From Aquimarina longa SW024 (lineage in GTDB: Bacteria; Bacteroidota; Bacteroidia; Flavobacteriales; Flavobacteriaceae): 64,000 nt of DNA. How positions within the stretch are numbered: position 1 is the first letter of the stretch; every line of letters starts with the position of its first letter. The notes under the pieces were generated by a model. That model saw only the letters and a program-made list of their open reading frames with translations. It had not been told where the DNA came from and made no database searches. This document shows positions 17,316 to 28,011 of this stretch, one piece after another. The stretch is taken from contig NZ_KQ474099.1 in the NCBI RefSeq assembly GCF_001401755.1, forward strand, positions 427,247 to 491,246. Direction: 5' to 3'. Both the position numbers and the translations under genes were made by a program.

Positions 17316-18089
17316 TCAGGTTCTTGTTAAAAATGAGGTTAGCGGACTACTAGCTTCGGCATGCTGTTTTATAGGTGCCAATTTTGCGTTATATGCCATA
17401 CGACCAGCTTGTACTGCCATTTTAAAAGCTTCTGCCATTACTATTGGTTGCTTGGATACTGCAATAGCGGTATTTATCAATACTGCATCTGCTCCAATCT
17501 CCATAGCAGATGATGCATGCGATGGACTTCCAATACCTGCATCTACTATAACGGGGACTGTACTTTGATCTATTATAATCTCTAAAAACTCTAAGGTTTT
17601 TAATCCTTTATTACTTCCTATTGGAGCACCTAAAGGCATTACGCACTGTGCGCCTACTTCTTCTAATCGTTTACATAAAACAGGGTCTGCATGGATATAT
17701 GGCATTACTACAAACCCTTGTTTTACTAGTTCTTCTGCTGCTTTTAGAGTTTCTATAGGATCTGGCAGTAGGTATTTTGGATCTGGATGAATCTCTAATT
17801 TTATCCAATTAGTTTCTAATGCTTCTCTTGCTAATTGCGCTGCAAAAACAGCTTCTTTAGCATCTCTAACTCCAGAGGTATTTGGCAGTAAATTTATTCT
17901 AGAATGTTCTAAGTGATGTAATATATCATCATTTTCATTATTCACATCTACACGTTTTAATGCTACAGTAACTAGCTCACTTTCTGAAGCTAGCAATGCA
18001 TCTTTCATTAATTGAGAAGAGCTAAATTTTCCTGTTCCGGTAAATAGGCGTGATGAGAACTCCTTGTCTGCAATTTTTAATGTATCCAT
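17316..18089 (-). CDS. thiG: Thiazole synthase ThiG
   Basis: TIM-barrel enzyme that builds the thiazole phosphate from 1-deoxy-D-xylulose 5-phosphate, iminoacetate and ThiS thiocarboxylate. The 257-residue protein has the N-terminal [12 protein letters not shown], the catalytic-lysine region with [10 protein letters not shown], and the phosphate-binding [20 protein letters not shown]. Length is normal. It lies between thiE and thiH with gaps of about 20 bp, in one operon. Confidence 0.96.
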   Translation of the reverse strand: MDTLKIADKEFSSRLFTGTGKFSSSQLMKDALLASESELVTVALKRVDVNNENDDILHHLEHSRINLLPNTSGVRDAKEAVFAAQLAREALETNWIKLEIHPDPKYLLPDPIETLKAAEELVKQGFVVMPYIHADPVLCKRLEEVGAQCVMPLGAPIGSNKGLKTLEFLEIIIDQSTVPVIVDAGIGSPSHASSAMEIGADAVLINTAIAVSKQPIVMAEAFKMAVQAGRMAYNAKLAPIKQHAEASSPLTSFLTRT

Positions 18090-18108
18090 TATTCTTAGCT
18101 ATTAGCAC

Positions 18109-18738
18109 TTATATCATTAGTGTTTTTATATTCTGTATCTGTTCTGCAAGGTTTTCTTTATGAGTTAACATTCCTGAGACTGCAATCCCTGATATACCTG
18201 TTCTCATAAGTGCAGTAATATCTTCTACTACAATTCCTCCTATAGCTACTAAAGGGATCTCTAGGTCTTTACTCTGTAATCCTGACATTATTTTTTTATA
18301 TCCTTCGACTCCCAATACTGGGCTTAATTTCTTTTTGGTTGCGGTATATCGATAGGGTCCTAGTCCAATATAATCTACTCCATCTTCGATATGTTGGATG
18401 CAATTTTCTATCGTATTTGCAGTACCTCCGATAATAAAGTTGTCTCCCAGAAATTGCCTAGCTTCTTTAGGGTTTACATCTTCTAACCCCAGATGCACAC
18501 CATCTGCCATAGCTGCTTTTGCTACATCTATAGTATCATTGACAATCATAATCGCCTCATACTGATCACATATAGTACGACATTGCATTGCTGTATGTAA
18601 GTATGTAGCCATATCTACATCTTTAAGACGTAGTTGTATCCATTTTCCTCCTGCTTTACAAACCTCTTCTATATTATGAAGGTGTTCTTGTGGCGTTTTT
18701 CCTTGGGACACATATTGTAAGTGTATTTCTCCTATCAT
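18109..18738 (-). CDS. thiE: Thiamine-phosphate synthase ThiE
   Basis: Couples the hydroxymethylpyrimidine diphosphate and thiazole phosphate to give thiamin phosphate. The 209-residue TIM-barrel protein keeps the family's substrate-site blocks: WIQLRLKD, MIVNDTIDVAKAAMADGVHLG and YIGLGPYRYTATKK. This is the better match to an active ThiE; the second ThiE-like protein of the operon (19531-20136) is more divergent. Adjacent thiD and thiG are 20 bp away on either side. Confidence 0.94.
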   Translation of the reverse strand: MIGEIHLQYVSQGKTPQEHLHNIEEVCKAGGKWIQLRLKDVDMATYLHTAMQCRTICDQYEAIMIVNDTIDVAKAAMADGVHLGLEDVNPKEARQFLGDNFIIGGTANTIENCIQHIEDGVDYIGLGPYRYTATKKKLSPVLGVEGYKKIMSGLQSKDLEIPLVAIGGIVVEDITALMRTGISGIAVSGMLTHKENLAEQIQNIKTLMI

Positions 18739-18758
18739 CGTTTCTTATTCTTTAACTT

Positions 18759-19511
18759 CTAAATCCCATGATATCCTAATAAACTAGTATTAGAACTTAG
18801 TACTTTCTCAGTATATCTTTTTCCTCTATAACACGCTTTTAGCAAAGAAAAACCTAATGCTAAATATGTTGTAATAGCAGAGGATAATATACAACCACTA
18901 CCGTGTTTTTCTGATATGTTATGATTTTTAGGATTTAACACATATTGTTTTCCTAATTGAGTGAACAGCTCGTCTTTACCTATATCTTTTTTTCTATGTC
19001 CTCCTTTTAGAAAAAGATGGGCTTTCTCACTGATATGTTTAATTGTTTCATTAATGGTTTTATCAACATATAGGCTCTCTATTTCTTGATAATTTGGTGT
19101 TAATAGATAGATTTTTTTAAGTATTTGATCAAATTCATTTTCACCACTATCATCATGAAATTCAAAATCTGAGCTAGATCGTAGTACTGGATCCAAAACA
19201 ATTTTAATTTTATTATTCTTTTCTAATAAAAAATCGATAATCTCATTAAGTACTCCCCAATTTTGAACGATTCCTATTTTTACATAATCTATAGAAAATC
19301 GATCAAACAATACTTCTATTTGATTTTTAATCACACCAATATCAACCCAATGACAGGACTTAAACTCTAGATCATTTTGGATCGTATTAGCGGTACAAAC
19401 CGCCAAACCATATCCATTTAATGCTTCTATCGTTTTGATATCTGCTGTAAGCCCAGCTCCACTTGATGGATCAAAGCCTGCAATAGTAAGTATATTTGGG
19501 TGTTGTTTCAT
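18759..19511 (-). CDS. thiD: Hydroxymethylpyrimidine (phosphate) kinase ThiD
   Basis: Phosphorylates hydroxymethylpyrimidine twice to give the diphosphate used by ThiE. The 250-residue protein is a ribokinase-fold enzyme with ILTIAGFDPSSGAGLTADIKT at the N-terminus, VLDPVLRSSS in the middle, and the anion-hole/ATP motif KHGSGCILSSAITTYLA near the C-terminus (DTHGTGC in E. coli, here EKHGSGC). The family often reads HGTGC, so the Ser is a mild variation. In the thi operon between the two thiE-like genes. Confidence 0.93.
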   Translation of the reverse strand: MKQHPNILTIAGFDPSSGAGLTADIKTIEALNGYGLAVCTANTIQNDLEFKSCHWVDIGVIKNQIEVLFDRFSIDYVKIGIVQNWGVLNEIIDFLLEKNNKIKIVLDPVLRSSSDFEFHDDSGENEFDQILKKIYLLTPNYQEIESLYVDKTINETIKHISEKAHLFLKGGHRKKDIGKDELFTQLGKQYVLNPKNHNISEKHGSGCILSSAITTYLALGFSLLKACYRGKRYTEKVLSSNTSLLGYHGI

Positions 19512-19530
19512 TACTAACTATCAATTTTAA

Positions 19531-20136
19531 TCAACTAATTATAGTCGTATATGCGTCATAAATTGTTTTAAAGCTTTGTAATGAATTCTCGGTATTCCAT
19601 ACTCCTCCTAATACGCCTACTCCTTTATACCCTAAATCATGTATCGCTTGTAAGGTGTGCTCATTAACACCTCCCATTCCTACTACAAATTCATTCATAT
19701 CGTTTACATCAAATCCTTTTCCTTGATATCCTTCTTTAGAAATAGAACTAAAAACAGGGCTTAATAAAACGTACTCAAAATCCATGCTACTATAAGCAAT
19801 AATATCTTCTTTAGAGTGAAAAGAACTGGTTACTGAGAATCCTTTATTTTTATAAATTAATATAGTCGCCTTTAAAGCAGATGGATCAAAATCCAGTCGA
19901 GTTTGTTCTTGTAAATGTATCCCTCGTAGTTTATATTCCATTGTTAATTCAGGGAACTGATGGATCATAACCCGATTATGGTACTGCTGATCAATTTGAT
20001 CCAATACTCCTCGATATCCATCAATAGTAAAGGTGGGCTTACGTAAATGTAGTATTTCTAAACCTGCACCGAACAAATCATTAATCTGCTTTGCTTCATT
20101 AGGTAATGGTTTCTCTGATGTAATTACTAGTACCAT
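19531..20136 (-). CDS. Second ThiE/TenI-like protein
   Basis: 201-residue TIM-barrel protein of the ThiE/TenI superfamily. It keeps LEILHLRKP, RGIHLQEQTR and the ending GMGGVNEHTLQAIHDLGYKGVGVLGG, but the pyrophosphate- and Mg-binding positions seen in the neighbouring ThiE (VND, TATKK) are changed (MIHQF, SSISKEGYQGKG). It is therefore more like TenI, the thiazole tautomerase that converts the ThiG product to its aromatic form, than like an active ThiE. That assignment is inferred. In the thi operon, 4 bp after the GNAT gene and 19 bp before thiD. Confidence 0.8.
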   Translation of the reverse strand: MVLVITSEKPLPNEAKQINDLFGAGLEILHLRKPTFTIDGYRGVLDQIDQQYHNRVMIHQFPELTMEYKLRGIHLQEQTRLDFDPSALKATILIYKNKGFSVTSSFHSKEDIIAYSSMDFEYVLLSPVFSSISKEGYQGKGFDVNDMNEFVVGMGGVNEHTLQAIHDLGYKGVGVLGGVWNTENSLQSFKTIYDAYTTIIS

Positions 20137-20140
20137 TTTT

Positions 20141-20572
20141 TTATTTAGTCAATTTTTTTGAAAAATAAATTCGTCGATGCCCTTTTGGAAAATCTTTAAT
20201 CTCTCCAATTACTACATATCCATTTTTTAGATAAAACTCTTCTGCCTGAAAATCAAATGTGTCTAGCATTGAAATCGTAGCTCCTTTTTCTTTGGCTAGT
20301 TCTTCCACATGTTTTAAAATTTGGCTTCCAATTCCTTTCTTTCGATATTCTTTTTTAACCCATAGGACTTTTATCTCTAATCCACTCCAGTAACCTATTC
20401 CTGATAATACTCCAGCTACTTCTTCTCCTTTTTGATTTTTAGCAACATATTCTAATGGTGTCCAAACATCAGAAAGCGCTGGCACTTTATCTAGATTATA
20501 TTGATTAATTCCATCAACAATTTTTTTAATATTCTCTTTTTTACAGGGTTCGATTATCAATTGATCGTCCAT
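20141..20572 (-). CDS. GNAT N-acetyltransferase inside the thi operon
   Basis: 143-residue acetyltransferase of the GNAT superfamily, with the acetyl-CoA-binding motif WVKKEYRKKGIGSQILKHVE (about residues 76-95) and the usual C-terminal FYLKNGYVVIGE. Substrate unknown. It lies between thiC and the TenI-like gene and is separated from the latter by only 4 bp, so it is transcribed with the thiamin genes; a 16-bp hairpin stands between it and thiC. Whether it has a role in thiamin metabolism (for example on a salvage intermediate) or is a passenger cannot be told from sequence. Confidence 0.8.
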   Translation of the reverse strand: MDDQLIIEPCKKENIKKIVDGINQYNLDKVPALSDVWTPLEYVAKNQKGEEVAGVLSGIGYWSGLEIKVLWVKKEYRKKGIGSQILKHVEELAKEKGATISMLDTFDFQAEEFYLKNGYVVIGEIKDFPKGHRRIYFSKKLTK

Positions 20573-20620
20573 CTTTAAAACATTATAAATCTTATAATCT
20601 AGCCTTGATCGCAGTGACGT

Positions 20621-20666
20621 CTTTTTTGTAGTCCTTTTTATTTTTTATCTAAGGACTACAAAAAAG
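20621..20666. repeat. 16-bp perfect inverted repeat between thiC and GNAT gene
   Basis: CTTTTTTGTAGTCCTT and its complement flank a 14-nt loop in the 143-bp gap after thiC. No T-tract follows the stem on the minus strand, so partial termination or RNA processing/stabilisation within the thi operon is more likely than a full stop. Confidence 0.7.
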
Positions 20667-20715
20667 GTATCAGGTAGCAGTACAACAGGAATAAGTTCTT
20701 AAAAAATCAACTCCT

Positions 20716-22608
<1,893 letters not shown>

Positions 22609-22646
22609 TTATATCTTAGATTTATTTTTTTTATTCTTATCAACTT

Positions 22647-22850
22647 TTATCCCCCTTGTGTTGCTCGGATAATAGTTACTTGATCTTTTTTTTGTAAAAA
22701 TCTTGTTGTCCAATCTTCTTTAGAAACAACTTCATTATTAATAGCAATAGCAACTCCATTGGTTACAATATTTAGATGTTCCAATAGTTCTGATATCGAA
22801 CTGTTTTCTACAATTGACTGTGGTTGATTATTAACGTTTATGGTCATCAT
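22647..22850 (-). CDS. thiS: Sulfur carrier protein ThiS
   Basis: 67-residue ubiquitin-like sulfur carrier that delivers sulfur to ThiG as a C-terminal thiocarboxylate. It ends in the essential Gly-Gly (RATQGG). The frame is open to an ATG at 22868 (six extra residues), but family proteins begin at the MTIN/MITIN position, so 22850 or 22847 is preferred. First gene after the TPP riboswitch. The adenylating enzyme ThiF that normally activates ThiS is not encoded in this operon. Confidence 0.9.
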   Translation of the reverse strand: MMTINVNNQPQSIVENSSISELLEHLNIVTNGVAIAINNEVVSKEDWTTRFLQKKDQVTIIRATQGG

Positions 22851-22929
22851 CTTTTTTATTAAATCCATAAACTTTAGGTAATATTTACCTATTTGAAGAA
22901 GAAAAACTACATCCTTTTAAGATGTACTA

Positions 22930-23015
22930 TTTACTTTTCCCTTCGTCGGTACTAACCGTATCAGGTTCAAAGGGTATTTCTCAGATCTAACTAGAGTTAA
23001 GATCACCCCTAAAGT
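22930..23015 (-). promoter_or_regulatory. TPP riboswitch upstream of thiS
   Basis: On the minus strand the THI element is complete: AGGGGTGATC opens P1/P2, followed by CTGAGAAATACCCTTTGAAC, CCTGATACGGTTAGTACCG and closing GAAGGGAAA. The conserved CUGAGA and ACCCUUUGAACCUGAU cores are intact. It should shut down the thiSC...GH operon when thiamin pyrophosphate is abundant. Confidence 0.95.
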
Positions 23016-23061
23016 TTATGCTATAAAAGTACTAAAATTATATTAATCTCTCTTTTTTAGT

Positions 23062-25281
23062 TTAAAATTTTAATGTTGCTCCTAGCAAGAAGTTAATTCC
23101 TGCCTGAGGATAAAACCCTGCTCCCTCTATAGTGGTTATTATTCCTGGATTAGAAAAATCATCATCAAATGTAAAAAAGTAGCCATTAGACACATATTTC
23201 TTATCAAGAATATTATTAACTAATCCTGTAAATACTATAGATTTAAAAACAGAAATATCTTTGATCTCATACACTATATTAATATCGTTTATAAAAAAAC
23301 TATCTAACTTAGAGACTTTACTGTCTATATTACCCATATATTGCTCTCCTACGTATTTAGACAGTACTCCTAATTGAAGATTTTTTATAGGTTGATAAAT
23401 AAACATATTACCTGCTACTAAATTAGGGGAATATGATATATCTGTATCTCCCAGATTTACTAAACTACCGTCTCTAGAGGTAATAAAATCTATGTTTTTA
23501 TTAGTACTAATAGCTATATTAGGTTTTACTATAAATTTATCTCCCAAAGTTATATCTGCATCTATTTCTATCCCTAAACGGTAGCTCTTTCCACTTGTTG
23601 CTCGTACTGGTGCTCCTACATCATCCAATGCTCCTGTTAATACTAATTGATCTCTATATCCCATATAGTATATATTGGTATTCACTTTTACCATATTTTT
23701 AGTATACCTCCATCCTAATTCTATATCATTTAATCTCTCTGCAGTATCAATTCCGTTTTCAAAATCATCTCTTCGAGGTTCTCTATTTGCTACTGCAAAG
23801 GAAGCATATGTACTATTAGAATTATTAATCTTAAAAGTTACTCCCAGTTTTGGGTTAAAAAAATCATAGGTTTTGTCAACTGCTATAGCTTTTCTTTTAG
23901 AAGTAAGACCTGATGTTTCATACGTTACAAAACGACCTTGTAGATCTAAAAATGCACTCCACTGATTATTGATTTTATATGTGGTTTTTCCAAACATGGT
24001 AAACTCATTTTTCTTTCCATCACTAGAATAATACCGATCTCCTTGCTGAAAACCTATTGGGTTTTCTGTCCAGAGAATTTCTCCAAAATGATCTCCATTA
24101 TATACACTATAAAACCCTCCAAAATCAACATCTAGATTATCTTTTTTATAATTCACACTAGCATTGATTACATAAAAATCATTATCTAACCATCTTCTAC
24201 GAATGTAATCTGTTTCTGTAATCCTTTCTCCGTTGACACTAACTGGATCTACTCCTAAAAAACCTAGTGTAGCCTGATTGGAAAACAGATTGTTTGTATA
24301 ATGATATGAATCTACATACTGCTCAAAATATCCTCTTCCGTATGTATAATTTAAACCTAGATTGGTTGACCAATTATTATTATACTTCTGGTTCCAATGC
24401 AATTGATAATGGTCTTGCTTATAATTATCTTCTTCTCTATCATAAAATTTTTGAAAACTCCCTTCATCATCATATTGAAATCCTATTGAATTAAATCTTC
24501 TATTAGATTCTAATGTAGCTTTATCAATACCGTTCCATGATTGGTAAGTAATCTCATGCCCTCCAAAAGTAATTGCTTTAATCAAGGTCTTGTTGTTTAT
24601 ATAAGATCCTTGTAAAAAATATGATTTTAGGTCTGATGAAGCACGATCTATATATCCATCAGAAGCTATCGCTGATAAACGCCCTGCTATTTCTATATGA
24701 TCATTAAGTAATCCTGTACTAAATTTTAAAGTATGCTTTCTAGTTCCAAAAGATCCAACTGTATTGGATATTTCTGCATTAGCAGTCTTAGAAACTGCAT
24801 CTGTCAATAAATTTAAACTGGCTCCAAATGCTCCTGACCCATTAGTAGAGGTTCCTACACCTCTTTGTAATTGAAGGTTTTCTATTGAAGAGGCGAAATC
24901 AGGAAGATTGACCCAAAATGTACCTTGACTTTCTGAGTCATTAAACGGTATTCCATTTAAGGTAACATTTACTCTAGATGCATCACTACCTCGTACTCTA
25001 ATATAGGTATACCCAACTCCTGTTCCTGCATCAGTAGTGGTTACTACTCCTGGTAAATAGTTTAATAAAATAGGAATATCTTGTCCTAAATTGCGCGTTG
25101 CAAGCTCTGCTTTAGAGAGATTAGAATGGGTAATTGGAGAATCTGCTTCTACTCTAACAGATTTTACCAAAACTTCATCTAATTTTTCAAGTTTAGTTGA
25201 TATTGAATCTACTTGTTTTTCTTGAGCTACTAGAGTAGTACTCAACATTAAAAGTGTAAGAAAAAATACTATATTTTTCAT
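23062..25281 (-). CDS. TonB-dependent outer-membrane receptor, TPP-regulated (probable thiamin uptake)
   Basis: 739-residue outer-membrane receptor with a signal peptide (ending LVAQ, about residue 19), a plug domain (about 45-160, containing PGVVTTTDAGTGVGYTYIRVRG and the NLQLQRGVGTSTNG box) and a 22-strand-type barrel ending in an aromatic-rich strand (LLGATLKF). A TPP riboswitch directly precedes it, so its ligand is very probably thiamin or a thiamin precursor or phosphate; riboswitch-controlled TonB receptors for thiamin are known in Bacteroidota. It has no CarboxypepD-like N-domain, unlike the SusC-like receptor at 37013-39880. It lies next to the thi operon, so uptake and synthesis are under the same signal. 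Confidence 0.88.
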   Translation of the reverse strand: MKNIVFFLTLLMLSTTLVAQEKQVDSISTKLEKLDEVLVKSVRVEADSPITHSNLSKAELATRNLGQDIPILLNYLPGVVTTTDAGTGVGYTYIRVRGSDASRVNVTLNGIPFNDSESQGTFWVNLPDFASSIENLQLQRGVGTSTNGSGAFGASLNLLTDAVSKTANAEISNTVGSFGTRKHTLKFSTGLLNDHIEIAGRLSAIASDGYIDRASSDLKSYFLQGSYINNKTLIKAITFGGHEITYQSWNGIDKATLESNRRFNSIGFQYDDEGSFQKFYDREEDNYKQDHYQLHWNQKYNNNWSTNLGLNYTYGRGYFEQYVDSYHYTNNLFSNQATLGFLGVDPVSVNGERITETDYIRRRWLDNDFYVINASVNYKKDNLDVDFGGFYSVYNGDHFGEILWTENPIGFQQGDRYYSSDGKKNEFTMFGKTTYKINNQWSAFLDLQGRFVTYETSGLTSKRKAIAVDKTYDFFNPKLGVTFKINNSNSTYASFAVANREPRRDDFENGIDTAERLNDIELGWRYTKNMVKVNTNIYYMGYRDQLVLTGALDDVGAPVRATSGKSYRLGIEIDADITLGDKFIVKPNIAISTNKNIDFITSRDGSLVNLGDTDISYSPNLVAGNMFIYQPIKNLQLGVLSKYVGEQYMGNIDSKVSKLDSFFINDINIVYEIKDISVFKSIVFTGLVNNILDKKYVSNGYFFTFDDDFSNPGIITTIEGAGFYPQAGINFLLGATLKF

Positions 25282-25401
25282 TCGTAAAAATTCATCACGA
25301 ATAAAAGGGGTTATTATTCTGTATTAAAAATAATTATTGGTTACTGTACTTTTAAAAGTATATTGCTATCATTATACAAATGTTCTTTTAACATCTTCAA
25401 A

Positions 25402-25490
25402 ATATAGCATTCCCTTGGCAGCATTATCTGCCCAGGTTCATTGGGTATGATCTCAGCTTAGTCTTACGATTTTAGCACCCCTTTTGAGAT
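25402..25490 (-). promoter_or_regulatory. TPP riboswitch upstream of TonB receptor
   Basis: Minus-strand THI element with AAGGGGTGCTAAAAT, CTGAGATCATACCC, AATGAACCTG, a GGCAG/CTGCC hairpin and AAGGGA. All conserved core segments are present. It starts about 120 nt upstream of the receptor gene. Confidence 0.95.
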
Positions 25491-25497
25491 TTTGGCG

Positions 25498-25505
25498 CAA
25501 AAGTA
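25498..25505 (-). promoter_or_regulatory. Putative -7 box for the TPP-regulated receptor
   Basis: TACTTTTG on the minus strand matches TAnnTTTG and ends 8 bp before the riboswitch begins, as expected for a promoter that starts the riboswitch RNA. The -33 element is poor. Confidence 0.55.
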
Positions 25506-25581
25506 CTTTGTTTTATTGATTTATTGTACATTTATTTAGTATAAAACAATGTCTTACAATTTTTGAAGTTATAAAAATGTC

Positions 25582-28011
25582 ATGAAGAATACAAAAAGAT
25601 CGGTTACTTATAAAATTATTGCTGGCTATCTTCTTGCTGGTTTACTAGCTGTAATCACTTTTTGGGTAATCTATCAGCAACTAAATAATTATACTCAAAT
25701 CACCGAAATAAAAAATGAAAATAATGAGAAACTATTTCTTATAGGTGAAGCTATAACTGGGTTGTATGAGGCTGAAAGTTTAAATCGAAACATCATTCAA
25801 ACCTCTGATATTACAAAATTTGATATCTATAAAAATAAAATAGATACTATATTACAGACAATTAACAAGGTTTCTGAAATATCTGATGATACACTACAAA
25901 CACATAAGATTGATAGTATAAAGTATCTTATTGATAGTAAGAATAAAAACCTTGAAGAGCTGATTACTGTTTATGAACAACGAAAACAAAAAGGCTTATA
26001 TGAAACTGCTATTGATGAACTAAAAAAAGTAAACAAAAGTTTTGATGGATATTCTAATTACAATATTAGATTTAAAAAATATGACCCTCGTACTAGAAGA
26101 GCTTTAATAAATATCCTAGAATATACTAAAAAGGATAATGCAAAACGACTCACAAATCAGACTGTTGATTCATTAGCAACTTCTGTAAAACAAGTACTTG
26201 TTGAACTTGAACAAAAAGACAAAAAATATAAACAAGAGGTATCAGTAAAAGAAAATGAATTACTTAAAAACGATCAAATTATTACAAAACAATTACGAGA
26301 CCTCCTTGCTGCTATAGATCGTAATGAAAGAAAGCAATATTTTGCTCGACTAGAAGCTTCTAATCAGGTTTTAAACAACACTTCTAATATTATTATCGTA
26401 ATTGCTGGAATAAGCTTATTGATTGCTATTCTATTTTTGTTTTTAATCACTAAGGACGTATCTAAAAGTCAAAAATACAGAATTGAACTCGAAGCTGAGA
26501 AAACATATACAGAGTCTCTCTTAAAAACAAGAGAATCATTAATCAATACAGTTACCCATGATCTTCGCTCTCCACTAAATACAGTTATAGGATATTCTGA
26601 TTTATTAGAAAGGACAGGACTTGATAATAAGCAAAAACATTACCTAAAACATCTTAAAAAATCATCTGATTATATTCTTCATTTAGTAAACGACCTTCTA
26701 GATTTATCAAAACTTGAAGCTGGAAAAATGGTCATCGAAAAACTACCTTTTTCACCAAAAGAATTAATAGAAAACACAATATCTAGCGTTATTCCTGTAT
26801 CTGACAACAAAAATCTTACTATCAAAATCATAACAGATGATCAATTAAAAAAACAATATCTAGGAGATCCTTTTAGAATAAAACAAGTGCTAACAAATTT
26901 GATTAACAATGCTTATAAGTTTACTGATGAAGGCTCGATAACTATTGATAGTAAAATCAGTATAAATAATGCATCCAAAGAACAACTAGTAGTATCTGTA
27001 AAAGATACCGGAATCGGGATTACTAAAGAACAACAACATTATATTTTTGAAGAATTTTCTCAAGGAGATGACAATACAGAAAAAAGATATGGAGGGTTTG
27101 GCTTAGGACTTGCAATTACAAAAAAAATAATTAAACTTCTAAATGGGCAAATTAAATTAGAAAGTAAACTTGGTGTCGGAAGTGAATTTATTTTCTATAT
27201 CCCCCTTAAACGCTCTAGTTTATTAGTTCCTGAAGAAGATCCTGAAATCACTAAAATACAGAACTTCACAAACAAAAAAGTTTTAATTGTTGATGATGAC
27301 CCTAGTCAACTTACATTAACGAGTGAGGTAGTTACGTTAACTGGATTAACTTATGATATTTGCAAGAATGGTATTGAAGCGGTCTCTTTATTACAAGCAA
27401 ATCAATACGACCTTGTTCTTACTGATATTCAAATGCCTAAAATGAATGGTTTTGAGCTGCTAGAAATTATAAAAACCAATCCTGATCAATCTAATTTGCC
27501 TATTATTGCCTTATCTGGACGAACAGATACTTCTTTTTTAGAATATCAAAATGCAGGTTTTACTGCCAGTTTACAAAAACCATATGCTCCTCAGGAATTA
27601 ATTAATCTAATTGCAGAAGTTTTTAACGTTACAATTGCGAATCATCCTCATAATACACCTCCTAATTCGCTTGTAAATGAGCACTACTCACTTAGTGATT
27701 TAATGCTTTTTGCACAAGGCGATACTGACTCTCTTTATGCCATACTAAACACATTTCATCAAAGTACTATCGATAATATTAATGAATTAAAAGTTTCAAT
27801 TAAAAAAAGAAATATAGATCATATTAAAACGATTGCGCATAAGATGATCCCAATGTTTAAACAAATTAAAGCAAAAGAAGTAGTATCCATTTTAGAAAAA
27901 CTAGAACATCCTAGCAAATATCACCTTGATACAGATTCAATATTAAACCTAACCACTAATGGTATTGAAAAAATTGAAAGCTTAATAGATAAGTTAAAAG
28001 CAAAACACTAA
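25582..28011 (+). CDS. Hybrid sensor histidine kinase with receiver and HPt-like domain
   Basis: 809-residue phosphorelay kinase. Membrane helices at about 13-31 and 270-290 enclose a large, mostly helical sensor region. Then come a HisKA domain (phosphoacceptor His326 in VTHDLRSPLN), an ATPase domain (NNAYKF, DTGIGI, GGFGLGLAI), a receiver domain (about 565-680; Asp615 in LTDIQMPKMNG) and a C-terminal HPt-like helical domain with His753 in TIAHKMIPMFKQ. All relay residues are present, so it can pass phosphate internally. It converges on a sigma-54 response regulator with a 4-nt overlap of the two reading frames; the regulator is the natural candidate output. Confidence 0.92.
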   Translation: MKNTKRSVTYKIIAGYLLAGLLAVITFWVIYQQLNNYTQITEIKNENNEKLFLIGEAITGLYEAESLNRNIIQTSDITKFDIYKNKIDTILQTINKVSEISDDTLQTHKIDSIKYLIDSKNKNLEELITVYEQRKQKGLYETAIDELKKVNKSFDGYSNYNIRFKKYDPRTRRALINILEYTKKDNAKRLTNQTVDSLATSVKQVLVELEQKDKKYKQEVSVKENELLKNDQIITKQLRDLLAAIDRNERKQYFARLEASNQVLNNTSNIIIVIAGISLLIAILFLFLITKDVSKSQKYRIELEAEKTYTESLLKTRESLINTVTHDLRSPLNTVIGYSDLLERTGLDNKQKHYLKHLKKSSDYILHLVNDLLDLSKLEAGKMVIEKLPFSPKELIENTISSVIPVSDNKNLTIKIITDDQLKKQYLGDPFRIKQVLTNLINNAYKFTDEGSITIDSKISINNASKEQLVVSVKDTGIGITKEQQHYIFEEFSQGDDNTEKRYGGFGLGLAITKKIIKLLNGQIKLESKLGVGSEFIFYIPLKRSSLLVPEEDPEITKIQNFTNKKVLIVDDDPSQLTLTSEVVTLTGLTYDICKNGIEAVSLLQANQYDLVLTDIQMPKMNGFELLEIIKTNPDQSNLPIIALSGRTDTSFLEYQNAGFTASLQKPYAPQELINLIAEVFNVTIANHPHNTPPNSLVNEHYSLSDLMLFAQGDTDSLYAILNTFHQSTIDNINELKVSIKKRNIDHIKTIAHKMIPMFKQIKAKEVVSILEKLEHPSKYHLDTDSILNLTTNGIEKIESLIDKLKAKH

